Translations under genes and position numbers: made by a program | Assembly: GCF_012317385.1 (NCBI RefSeq) | Contig: NZ_CP051144.1 | Span: 2,294,001-2,358,000 of the forward strand | Length of the DNA stretch: 64,000 bases | Origin: Romboutsia sp. CE17 | GTDB lineage: Bacteria; Bacillota; Clostridia; Peptostreptococcales; Peptostreptococcaceae | Direction of reading: 5' to 3' | Notes under the pieces: generated by a model | Databases searched by the model: none | What the model was told of the DNA's origin: nothing | The model's input: only the letters and a program-made list of their open reading frames with translations | Shown: positions 1-7,695 of the stretch, piece after piece | Layout: each line of letters starts with the position of its first letter | How positions within the stretch are numbered: position 1 is the stretch's first letter

Positions 1-51
1 CTTAGCGTCTTGCTTACCTTTTCTATTAATTATGTTTCCTATACGTCCCAT
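1..51 (-). CDS. YebC/PmpR-family regulator, N-terminal fragment
   Basis: This is the first 17 codons of a gene that runs off the left edge. The peptide begins MGRIGNIINRKGKQDAK, the characteristic N-terminus of the YebC/PmpR (DUF28) family, which acts as a DNA-binding regulator or translation factor depending on the member. A good ribosome-binding site (AAGGAG) lies about 7 bases upstream of the ATG. Only the N-terminus is visible, so the family call rests on this short match and nothing can be said about the rest of the protein. Confidence 0.75.
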   Translation of the reverse strand, partial: MGRIGNIINRKGKQDAK

Positions 52-113
52 AATTTCACTCCTTAAATGTAATTTACTTTATAAATTTTATCACAAATAA
101 CTATTTTCGTAAA

Positions 114-884
114 TTAGAACTTAGGTGGTGCCGGTGCCACAGCCCTTTTATGAGCACTTATTCTATGTAACCTTTCAATTATTTCTAAGTCTTTTTGTGG
201 AACCTCATCTAATCTACCTTCTACCACTGCATCTATCATCTTGTATGTCGTTCCCATTTCTTGTTCATCAGTTTGACCTTCCCAAAGTCCTGCTGATGGT
301 GCTTTATTTATTATATCTTCATGAACACCTAATACTTTAGCCCATTCATATACTTCTGCCTTTGTTATGTTAGCTATTGGTATTAAGTCAACTCCACCAT
401 CTCCATACTTTGTAAAGTATCCAGTATAAACTTCTGCTGCGTTATCAGTTCCAACTACTAAATAGTTTAAATTATTAGCTACAGTATATATTGTACTCAT
501 TCTAACTCTTGCTCTTAAGTTTGCATCTGATATAGTTTTATTGTTCTCATTATATACATCTATACTTTGTAATTGTCCAATTACCTTATCTAATATACCA
601 ACTTGTTGTTCTGTTAAATCTAATTCTATATGCTTTATTTGACATCCATTTATAACTTTTAAAGCATCCTCTTTATCTTGAGGATTACTATTTATCTCCA
701 TTATTACCCCTATAGAATTATCTGGGAAAGCTTTCTTTATAAGATAAGCAACTACTGCTGAATCTATTCCTCCTGAAACCCCTACTGCTAATCCCTTACA
801 ATTAGTTTCCTTTACTTTTTCTCTAAGCCATTCAACGGTTTTATCTATTTTTATCTCTATGTCTGTTTTTAAACTAGCTTCCAT
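114..884 (-). CDS. nadE: NH3-dependent NAD+ synthetase
   Basis: NadE makes NAD+ from deamido-NAD+, ATP and ammonia, the last step of NAD biosynthesis in the cytoplasm. The ATP pyrophosphatase P-loop SGGIDS is at residues 37-42. The family-typical stretch around residues 143-160 (VVGTDNAAEVYTGYFTKYG) binds the dinucleotide substrate. At 256 aa it is the single-domain form without the N-terminal glutaminase domain, so it uses free ammonia. GGGAGG precedes the ATG. The gene stands alone, with about 190 bases of AT-rich sequence before the divergent TSUP genes. Confidence 0.93.
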   Translation of the reverse strand: MEASLKTDIEIKIDKTVEWLREKVKETNCKGLAVGVSGGIDSAVVAYLIKKAFPDNSIGVIMEINSNPQDKEDALKVINGCQIKHIELDLTEQQVGILDKVIGQLQSIDVYNENNKTISDANLRARVRMSTIYTVANNLNYLVVGTDNAAEVYTGYFTKYGDGGVDLIPIANITKAEVYEWAKVLGVHEDIINKAPSAGLWEGQTDEQEMGTTYKMIDAVVEGRLDEVPQKDLEIIERLHRISAHKRAVAPAPPKF

Positions 885-1078
885 TTGACTTTTCCTCCCT
901 ATATTTTCATATGATTTAATTATATCACAGAAATTTTAATGTTTTACCATTATATAGCATTCTATGTAGTCGTCTCATTATTTTTATAGTATTTTTTAAA
1001 TAAACTTTATATCTCTAAGTTTTCCCATTCTTACATAAATAAATTTAACTTTTATGTACAAACTAATCTCTAAGGACG

Positions 1079-1456
1079 GTGATAATTATAAAAAATAAAT
1101 ACTTTAATTTCAATATAAAAAATACTATTATTGGTCTATTTACTGGCTTTATAAATGGAGTATTTGGCTCTGGAGGAGGTACCCTTTTAGTACCTATACT
1201 AAATAATATTTTAAAGGTTGAAGAACATAAGTCCCACGCTACAGCCCTTGCAATAATAATTTTTCTATCAGCTACAAGCTCTGTTATATATATATCAAGA
1301 GGTACTTATGATGTTAAGTTAACTATTCAAGCTGCTATAGGTAGTATAATTGGAGGAATTATTGGTGCAAAATTACTATGCAAGGTCACTGGGAGATTCC
1401 TTAGAATCTCATTTGGTGTTATTATGATTATTGCAGCCTTAAGGATGGTGTTTTAA
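1079..1456 (+). CDS. TSUP (TauE/SafE) permease, N-terminal half protein
   Basis: This 125-aa membrane protein matches one repeat of the TauE/SafE (TSUP) anion-permease family, with the glycine-rich first helix (FTGFINGVFGSGGGTLLVP) and three further hydrophobic segments. Full TSUP proteins have about 250 aa in two such halves; here the halves are two genes overlapping as TAATG, so they probably assemble together. The start is odd. The leader reads AAGGACGGTGATAATT followed by ATA, as if the SD had gained a C and the ATG had become ATA. An in-frame GTG lies inside the SD, only 2 bases after AAGGA. Initiation may therefore use GTG, ATT or ATA and be weak. The substrate is unknown; sulfite, sulfoacetate and similar organosulfur anions are family possibilities. 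Confidence 0.72.
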   Translation: MIIIKNKYFNFNIKNTIIGLFTGFINGVFGSGGGTLLVPILNNILKVEEHKSHATALAIIIFLSATSSVIYISRGTYDVKLTIQAAIGSIIGGIIGAKLLCKVTGRFLRISFGVIMIIAALRMVF

Positions 1457-1830
1457 TGTTAATAGGAATAATCGGTTTTTTTGCAGGAATAATTGGTGGT
1501 ATGGGCATGGGTGGTGGAACAATTTTAATACCAACTTTAATACTTTTTGCATCTATAGATCCTAAAATAGCTCAAAGTGTTAATTTAATCTCCTCTATAC
1601 CAATGACTATATTTGCTCTTATAATACATATAAAAAATAAAAATGTAGAGTTCAAATTAGTTGCTCCTATAGCTATATTTGGAGTAATTGCAGCCATATT
1701 TGGTTCATTTTTAGCTAATTACTTAAGCTCAGAAATTTTAAGAAAAGTATTTGGTATTTTCTTGCTTTCGGTTGGTTCTTATGAAGTTTATAAAGGATAT
1801 AAATCACCAAAAAAAGGATGCCAAAAGTAA
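1456..1830 (+). CDS. TSUP (TauE/SafE) permease, C-terminal half protein
   Basis: This is the second 124-aa TSUP half, beginning with the repeat of the same motif (GIIGFFAGIIGGMGMGGGT) and continuing through about four hydrophobic helices. Its ATG overlaps the stop codon of the preceding half (TAATG), and GGATGG inside the upstream gene can serve as its ribosome-binding site. The arrangement implies coupled translation and a two-chain transporter. Both halves keep the glycine-rich helices, so this looks like a stable split gene rather than a recent frameshift, although that was not tested. A bidirectional hairpin follows at about 1854-1894. Confidence 0.75.
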   Translation: MLIGIIGFFAGIIGGMGMGGGTILIPTLILFASIDPKIAQSVNLISSIPMTIFALIIHIKNKNVEFKLVAPIAIFGVIAAIFGSFLANYLSSEILRKVFGIFLLSVGSYEVYKGYKSPKKGCQK

Positions 1831-1853
1831 AATCTAATTATTCTTAAAATAAA

Positions 1854-1894
1854 AGGTGTGTTAAGTTAATTTTAAATAATTACTTAATACACCT
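1854..1894. terminator. bidirectional terminator between TSUP genes and XRE regulator
   Basis: A 13-base inverted repeat (AGGTGTGTTAAGT / ACTTAATACACCT, one mismatch) lies between convergent genes. T-rich sequence follows it on both strands, so it can end transcription in both directions. Confidence 0.75.
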
Positions 1895-1901
1895 TACTAT
1901 T

Positions 1902-2975
1902 TTATTTTATTTGTTCTAATTTTTTTACTATCTCTTTATATCGTTCTTCATGTTTTATAAAGTTATATCTTTCATCTTCTATTAATAATCTCTTTAAACT
2001 TAAAAGAAAATAGTCTTTGGAGTGCACTCCCTCAAACAACTCTATTCCATCAAATAATAGATGCTCTTTTAAATCATATCCATTAATTAAATAACTTACA
2101 TTATTTAATATGACTTCAATATAGTCTAATGTTTTTTCTATGTTATTTTCCTTAGCATAAATATCTGCATACATCATATTTATACTAACATCATATAGTT
2201 CTTCTACATCAAAAGTCTTTGCTACTTTTATCTTTAAATCTAAAATCTCCTTTACCTTAAGATAATCATCATCTTTATATGCTAAAGTAATATAACTATC
2301 TAAACATGTCATTATATTACTTATTCTCTTATAAGTTAAATTTCTTAAAGTAGTTTTTGCTTTTTCATATTTATTTTGATTAATATATAGTCCAATTAAT
2401 AAATCATCTCTATCCATGTTTACCTTAGGTAAACTTAATAAAGCTTCTTCTGCTTTATCATACTGATTCTTCATAGTATATAAAGTACTTAAAACATATT
2501 TTGAAGTTTCACTTATTTCCTGCTCTTCACTATTTGATGATATTTCAAGTAAGTTTATAGCTTTATCCACCATAATTTCAGATTCTTCTTCATTCTTAGC
2601 ACTAGGTAATGACATCATGTATAAAGACCCAGTTCTAAACTTTAAAAACATGCTATTTGGATACTTTCTTATATAACTTTCACATAGCTTCATTCCATTT
2701 TCTGCACTATCTTTTTCAAACACCCTTGCACATTCTTTCATCAACTTTATTACTTCTTCATTGGATATTTTCATTTCATAATTTAAAAGCTTATCTATAG
2801 TAGTATTAAAATATCTAGCAATAGAAGGTAGTATTGTTATATCTGGATAGGAACTTTTACTTTCCCATTTTGATACAGCTGCTACTGATACTCCTACTGC
2901 ATTTGCTAGATTCTCTTGTGTTACTCCCTTTTCTTTTCTCAATTTATATATAACTTCTCCAATAGATAATTCCAT
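1902..2975 (-). CDS. XRE-family regulator with TPR-like helical domain
   Basis: The N-terminal 65 residues form a Cro/C1-type helix-turn-helix (KGVTQENLANAVGVSVAAVSKWE at about 17-39). Residues 75-350 are a long alpha-helical region with repeated helical pairs resembling TPR or Rap/RRNPP-type repeats. Proteins of this layout usually bind DNA and sense a ligand or peptide through the helical domain. No partner peptide gene was found next to it. The ATG follows AAGGAGAAT. It is transcribed alone and convergently to the TSUP pair. The target is unknown; self-regulation is common in the class but not shown here. Confidence 0.75.
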   Translation of the reverse strand: MELSIGEVIYKLRKEKGVTQENLANAVGVSVAAVSKWESKSSYPDITILPSIARYFNTTIDKLLNYEMKISNEEVIKLMKECARVFEKDSAENGMKLCESYIRKYPNSMFLKFRTGSLYMMSLPSAKNEEESEIMVDKAINLLEISSNSEEQEISETSKYVLSTLYTMKNQYDKAEEALLSLPKVNMDRDDLLIGLYINQNKYEKAKTTLRNLTYKRISNIMTCLDSYITLAYKDDDYLKVKEILDLKIKVAKTFDVEELYDVSINMMYADIYAKENNIEKTLDYIEVILNNVSYLINGYDLKEHLLFDGIELFEGVHSKDYFLLSLKRLLIEDERYNFIKHEERYKEIVKKLEQIK

Positions 2976-3175
2976 AATATTCTCCTTATAACTCTTCGTA
3001 TTTTATAAGATCTTATATGTTTATTATATAAGCATATACAAAGCCTTACAATGGAGCCATAGTTAAGTAATAGTTTATTATTTTTTACTATTGGTTAATA
3101 ATATTTAGCTATAAAAATTATATTTTCTTGATTTAAGAAACTCTAGTAAAACACTTGATATAACTTTCTATAAAA

Positions 3176-3202
3176 TAAAAAAATGACCTTACTATAGGTC
3201 AT
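3176..3202 (-). terminator. terminator of yigZ
   Basis: The hairpin ATGACCT / AGGTCAT is followed on the minus strand by a run of T. It begins one base after the yigZ stop codon. Confidence 0.75.
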
Positions 3203-3203
3203 C

Positions 3204-3848
3204 TTATAATATAATTTGTCCATTTTGCTCTGATAAGTAAAATTCTTCTCCTAATTCTATCCCTGCTGTGGCACTAGTTATATCAACCATCCTTGAAGTC
3301 AAAGTTTCAACATCCTCTAATTTTGAATATACTATAATTTCAACATTATCTGCATAAACTGTATCTTTTATAAAATATCCAAGGTTCATTATTTCATTTT
3401 GAACTTTACCTAATTGGTTATAATCGATTTTAATTTTAACTTCTTTGTACATTACTTTTTCTATTATCTTAGCTGCTTCAAGACCTATTTTAGCTCCTTT
3501 TGTATAAGCTCTAACAAGCCCACCTGCTCCTAATTTTATTCCACCAAAGTATCTAGTAACTACAACTACTACATCTCTTAAATCTTCTTTTTTTATTACT
3601 TCTAGTGTGGGAATTCCAGCTGTTCCTTGTGGCTCTCCATCATCACTATATCTTTGTATGTTCATAGTTGGACCTACTGTATAAGCCCATACATTATGTG
3701 TTGCGTCTTTATGCTTTTTCTTTATTTCATTTACAAATTCAACTGCTTCTTCTTCTGTTTTTATTGGCTTTGCATAACCTATAAATGTTGATTTCTCTAT
3801 TATGATTTCATCACTTCCAAAATCATGCAATGTCTTATAACTACTCAT
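3204..3848 (-). CDS. YigZ/IMPACT family protein
   Basis: This 214-aa protein has the UPF0029/IMPACT N-terminal domain: EKSTFIGYAKPI at about 18-29, HNVWAYTVG near 52-60, and SDDGEPQGTAGIPTLEVIKK near 68-87. An elongation-factor-G-like C-terminal domain follows. IMPACT proteins are conserved; eukaryotic members modulate GCN2, but the bacterial role is not established. It is a single-gene unit with GGAGG before the ATG and its own terminator. Confidence 0.9.
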   Translation of the reverse strand: MSSYKTLHDFGSDEIIIEKSTFIGYAKPIKTEEEAVEFVNEIKKKHKDATHNVWAYTVGPTMNIQRYSDDGEPQGTAGIPTLEVIKKEDLRDVVVVVTRYFGGIKLGAGGLVRAYTKGAKIGLEAAKIIEKVMYKEVKIKIDYNQLGKVQNEIMNLGYFIKDTVYADNVEIIVYSKLEDVETLTSRMVDITSATAGIELGEEFYLSEQNGQIIL

Positions 3849-3937
3849 AAATTCCTCCTATGTATATTCAGTTTATAAATACCAAATAATTATTTAAAAT
3901 AAACATAAGTATGGTATTAATTTCTTATCTAGCTACC

Positions 3938-3964
3938 TAAAAAAGAAAGGGCTTTCACCCTTTC
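3938..3964 (-). terminator. terminator after the Nudix-like gene
   Basis: The perfect stem GAAAGGG / CCCTTTC with a 6-base loop is followed on the minus strand by a T tract. Confidence 0.82.
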
Positions 3965-3977
3965 CCTTCATTTATTT

Positions 3978-4427
3978 TTATTTATAGTTTAATGCAACAT
4001 TACTATTGTCACAACTACTTTTCTTTATCTCTTTATATTTTTTATATGATATCTCAACCAATGATTTTTCTTTGTTATGTGTTAGTAATTCCAGAGCTTC
4101 TTTAACTTTATAAAATCCACCATCTTTAAATTCGTCTCTTCTTATGTAGTCTGTATTTTTAGCTTCCATAACATACCATGATATTGCATTACAAACTTCT
4201 TGTTGCCTACTTCTTGAAAAGAATTCATACATAGTATCTCCTGCAACAGCCATAGTAATAGCATCTATTCCTGTTTCATCTTTCACTCTATTAATAGCAC
4301 TTTCTTGAGCTAGTTCATCATCATGAATTTTTCCTTTAGGAAGTGTCCACTCACCTCTATCATTTTTTAATAAAAGTACCTTATTAGCATAGAATACAAC
4401 TCCACCAGCACAATGTCTTACTATCAT
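3978..4427 (-). CDS. Nudix-domain protein with degenerate Nudix box
   Basis: The fold signature is clear: WTLPKGKI leads into the Nudix box at residues 32-54. Canonical boxes read Gx5Ex7REUxEExGU. Here the spacing is intact, but the RE pair is N46-R47 and the EE pair is D50-E51. The first catalytic glutamate is therefore missing and the metal site altered. The protein may be a binding or regulatory Nudix protein, or a hydrolase that uses another base. It lies upstream of the yigZ gene and downstream of the HEAT-repeat gene. The C-terminus is basic and polar. Substrate unknown. Confidence 0.8.
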   Translation of the reverse strand: MIVRHCAGGVVFYANKVLLLKNDRGEWTLPKGKIHDDELAQESAINRVKDETGIDAITMAVAGDTMYEFFSRSRQQEVCNAISWYVMEAKNTDYIRRDEFKDGGFYKVKEALELLTHNKEKSLVEISYKKYKEIKKSSCDNSNVALNYK

Positions 4428-4502
4428 TTTTAAACCCCTCCTAGTTAATTTAACTATTTTTTGGTTCTATCTTTGATAGTTTAAAATTCGCAGTTAATAA
4501 AT

Positions 4503-5171
4503 TTAATTATTACCTCCTCCTTCTAAATTATCAATAGCTTCATCATAGGCCCTTAATACATAGTCTTTTTCAAATTGCTTTTTATTCTTCAATTGTCTTA
4601 GCATTTTTAAACTTGTTTCATTTCCTATTTTTGACAGTGCCTTTGCACAGTATTGTCTTGTCTGTGCGTTTGTATCATATAGCCCTCTTTGTAGAACTTC
4701 TCTACTTTTAGGTGATTCAATTTTTCTTAGTGCTGAATAAGTTATTCTTCTTACATCTGAGTGTCTATGGCTAGTTAGAGGATGAAGTAACCTTAAAAAT
4801 CTATCATCTTTAAGTTCCCCTGTAGCCCATATGAGAATCATCAGATCTTCAGCATTTCTTTCAATGAGTATTCTTTTATATAGTCTTCTCTTAAAGTCTA
4901 TCATACTATCTTCTTGTAAATTATTCATAAAAGCAAGCCTTTTATCTTTATTAAGCTCTAGAAATCTATCTAAAACATCTTTAGATGATTCTAATTCATC
5001 TTTAAGCATTGCTTTTATTTCTAATTTAGCTTTTATTAGTTGATCGTTAACTTCTGTAGTTGAAATATTTCTAATTTTACTAATTTGAGATACTGTTTTT
5101 GATTCTTTATAAAGAAGATAGGTTATAAAATGATCTTCTAATTGGTCTATATTATCCCAACTTATATTCAT
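4503..5171 (-). CDS. HEAT-repeat protein with N-terminal HTH-like region
   Basis: The 222-aa protein is fully helical in appearance. Residues about 20-55 (SKTVSQISKIRNISTTEVNDQL) resemble a sigma-70 region 4-like helix-turn-helix. Residues about 115-200 hold two or three HEAT/PBS-type repeats (SDVRRITYSALRKIES, NAQTRQYCAKALSKIG). It starts 8 bases after the hflX stop, so it is co-transcribed with hflX, which suggests a ribosome- or stress-related role but does not prove one. I do not recognise a named family beyond the repeats. Confidence 0.7.
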   Translation of the reverse strand: MNISWDNIDQLEDHFITYLLYKESKTVSQISKIRNISTTEVNDQLIKAKLEIKAMLKDELESSKDVLDRFLELNKDKRLAFMNNLQEDSMIDFKRRLYKRILIERNAEDLMILIWATGELKDDRFLRLLHPLTSHRHSDVRRITYSALRKIESPKSREVLQRGLYDTNAQTRQYCAKALSKIGNETSLKMLRQLKNKKQFEKDYVLRAYDEAIDNLEGGGNN

Positions 5172-5179
5172 ATTATTAC

Positions 5180-6463
5180 CTACTTTTCTAATATATACTC
5201 TTTATACATATTATAATCTTCTTCTTCTAAATTTACATCAACTGTTATTCCAACTTCCCCATATTCAAAGTTTTCTACGTTATATTTATCTTTAATTCTA
5301 CTAAATATATGTCCTTTATCATAAGGTAATAGAAGGGTTACAGGATATGTATTATTCATTAATGCTTCTTCTATCATATATAATAATTTTTCCATATTTA
5401 TTCCTTTTTTAGCAGAAATATATACTACATCATCTGTATTTTTAGGATATATATCTAAATCAAGTCTATCTATCTTGTTATAAACAAGAATTGTAGGTTT
5501 ATCATCAGCTTTTAACTCCTTAAGTACAGATTCTGTTGTTTTCTTTTGTAATTCATAACTACTATTAGTAGCATCAATTACATGTAAAATTAAGTCTGCA
5601 TATTGGACTTCTTCTAAAGTCGCCTTAAAAGCTTCTACTAAATCATGAGGAAGTTTACTAACAAATCCAACAGTATCTACAACTAAAAACTCTTTTTTAT
5701 TAGGAAGTAATGCCTTTCTTAAAGTAACATCTAATGTTGCAAATAGCATATCTTTTGCCATAACTTCTTTTTGGGCATCATAGTCTTTGTGTGTCTTTAT
5801 TAATTCGTTTAATAAAGTAGATTTTCCTGCATTTGTATAACCAACAAGAGCAACAATTGGCATATTAGATTTCATACGCTGTACTCTTTGAGTTTCTCTG
5901 TTCTTTTTAACCTCTTTAAGCTCTCTTCTTATGTCTGCTGCCTTATTTAAAATATGTCTTTTATCTACTTCTAATTTTTGTTCCCCTGGTCCTCTTGTAC
6001 CTATACCAGCACCAGTTCTACTCATTTCTCCACCCATACCATAAAGTCTAGGCAATCTGTATTTTAACTGAGCAAGCTCAACTTGAAGTTTACCTTCTTT
6101 GCTTAAAGCTCTTTGTGCAAATATATCTAGTATTAATGTAGTTCTATCAATAACTTTAATACCTACTATCTCCTCTATATTTCTTATATGAGCACCTGAT
6201 AGTTCATCATTAAAGATTACCATTGTTGCACCTAATGACTCACAGTATGCTCTAAGTTCTTCAACCTTACCTTTTCCTATATAATAAGCTGCATCTCTAG
6301 ATTGTCTATTTTGAGTTATACTACCTACAACTTCTGCACCAGCAGCCTTTGTTAGCTCTTTTAACTCTTCCATTGATTCATCTATGTCTATATCATCTAT
6401 TCTTCTTGCTGTAGACGTTATATTTAGCCCAACAAGTAATGCTCTTTCTTTTTTATCTTCCAT
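5180..6463 (-). CDS. hflX: GTPase HflX
   Basis: HflX is a ribosome-binding GTPase that splits stalled or stress-damaged 70S ribosomes. The N-terminal HflX domain (GSITQNRQSRDAAYYIGKGK at 47-66) is followed by a glycine-rich linker (SRTGAGIGTRGPGEQKLE near 148-164). The G domain has G1 GYTNAGKS at about 208-215, G3 DTVGF near 263 and G4 YNKID near 330. The length of 427 aa is normal. It heads a two-gene unit with the HEAT-repeat gene. The ATG is preceded by GAGGTG. Confidence 0.95.
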   Translation of the reverse strand: MEDKKERALLVGLNITSTARRIDDIDIDESMEELKELTKAAGAEVVGSITQNRQSRDAAYYIGKGKVEELRAYCESLGATMVIFNDELSGAHIRNIEEIVGIKVIDRTTLILDIFAQRALSKEGKLQVELAQLKYRLPRLYGMGGEMSRTGAGIGTRGPGEQKLEVDKRHILNKAADIRRELKEVKKNRETQRVQRMKSNMPIVALVGYTNAGKSTLLNELIKTHKDYDAQKEVMAKDMLFATLDVTLRKALLPNKKEFLVVDTVGFVSKLPHDLVEAFKATLEEVQYADLILHVIDATNSSYELQKKTTESVLKELKADDKPTILVYNKIDRLDLDIYPKNTDDVVYISAKKGINMEKLLYMIEEALMNNTYPVTLLLPYDKGHIFSRIKDKYNVENFEYGEVGITVDVNLEEEDYNMYKEYILEK

Positions 6464-6628
6464 ATAAACACCTCTTTAATCTGTGATTGTGAAATAAATT
6501 TCTTTATTATTATACCATTGTTACTATTTTTTAGTATATTATTCTAAAACTTTAGTATAATTATGTTATGGTGAATTATGAGAAATTATATATATTATTA
6601 TAGATATTTAAAATATGGAGGTAATTTA

Positions 6629-6892
6629 ATGAGTGAAAATTATAAGTTTTTTAATCATAAAGAATGCGAATATTTTCCTTGCCATAAGACAAAGAAACCA
6701 GAAGAGTTTAATTGCTTATTCTGCTATTGTCCCTTATATGCTTTAGGTGAAGACTGTGGAGGTAACTATAGTTATAATGAAAGTGGATTTAAAGATTGTA
6801 GTAAATGTTTGTTACCTCACAATCCTAAAAATTATGATTATATCATGAGTAGATATAAAGATATTATGAAAATAGCAGCTAAAAAAGATTAG
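6629..6892 (+). CDS. cysteine-rich small-domain protein
   Basis: The 87-aa protein carries eight cysteines (13, 18, 29, 32, 34, 43, 57, 60) and a histidine in the pattern of the cysteine-rich small domain (PF04071), a presumed metal- or Fe-S-binding module of unknown function. I chose the ATG at 6629 because GGAGG lies 6 bases upstream; an in-frame ATG at 6578 would add an AT-rich Tyr-rich leader with no ribosome-binding site. It is alone and ends in a strong terminator. Confidence 0.8.
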   Translation: MSENYKFFNHKECEYFPCHKTKKPEEFNCLFCYCPLYALGEDCGGNYSYNESGFKDCSKCLLPHNPKNYDYIMSRYKDIMKIAAKKD

Positions 6893-6900
6893 TATCAATT

Positions 6901-6935
6901 ATATCAGGTAGTGTATTTACTACCTGATATTTTTT
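6901..6935 (+). terminator. strong terminator after the Cys-rich gene
   Basis: A perfect 12-bp stem (ATATCAGGTAGT / ACTACCTGATAT) with a 6-base loop is followed by six T. The inverted stem could also work on the minus strand. Confidence 0.88.
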
Positions 6936-7029
6936 AATTTACTCATAACTAATTACTTTTATATTTTAAAATTTTATCAGTTTAGTTTTTATTAGTTAAT
7001 TATATTCATCTACTTTTAATAGTATGTTC

Positions 7030-7689
7030 TTATTGTTTATGTATATTTAATTTTTTTGATTTTAAATATTTATATAAAAGATGTAGTATTATGCTGCTTA
7101 ATAATACTAAAACTACAATCATTAATCCTGCATGAAAGAAAAACTCTTGTGGTAATATATTTATTACAGGATCTTTTAAAGGATCGAATATCCAGTAATC
7201 ATTATCAAACATTATTTCATGGAATATCACAAATGTCTTATCAAAATTTATTAACATTGGTATAGCTACTAAAATAGGAAGTAGTATTACCAACTTTGAT
7301 GTTAAATTTAAAAATTCTATATCCTTACTTTTTAGGTTTATTACTATTCCTATTATAGTTATTACTAATGATATCATTAATAACTTTCCAACCATTTGAA
7401 CTATTTCCTTTACTTCTTCAAAATGAATCTTTCCCTCTATAGATGATTTTATTGTAGGTAAATTAAATTCCCCAGATATTTTATTTAGATTATAATCAAT
7501 CATATAGTCATAATTTTCTTTTATTTCATCTTCAGATAAATTATTGCTACTAGCTATTTCTAAATATCCTATATCAAAATAGTATAGTTCTTTAAATCCG
7601 ACTGTTAATCTAATACTTCCACCTATTATAAATAAGCTAAAAAATATACAAAATATAAAGTTTATAATTTTTTTCATTTCAATTTTCAT
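7030..7689 (-). CDS. DUF1461/TIGR01906-type integral membrane protein
   Basis: The 219-aa protein has four hydrophobic segments (about 8-30, 98-118, 130-148 and 190-212). A long extracytoplasmic loop lies between the first two, and a second loop carries FHEIMFDNDYWIFDPLKDPVI, all typical of the TIGR01906 (DUF1461) membrane family. Function is unknown for the family. It starts 6 bases after the stop of the MutS-like gene and is probably co-transcribed with it. An alternative start at the second Met (residue 5) is possible. Confidence 0.75.
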   Translation of the reverse strand: MKIEMKKIINFIFCIFFSLFIIGGSIRLTVGFKELYYFDIGYLEIASSNNLSEDEIKENYDYMIDYNLNKISGEFNLPTIKSSIEGKIHFEEVKEIVQMVGKLLMISLVITIIGIVINLKSKDIEFLNLTSKLVILLPILVAIPMLINFDKTFVIFHEIMFDNDYWIFDPLKDPVINILPQEFFFHAGLMIVVLVLLSSIILHLLYKYLKSKKLNIHKQ

Positions 7690-7695
7690 ATTTAA

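Noticed and set aside
1079-1830. A frameshift splitting one TSUP gene
   Set aside because: The two halves overlap as TAATG with an internal SD, and each is a complete four-helix repeat, which fits a natural two-chain form better than a sequencing error. The start codon anomaly of the first half is reported separately.
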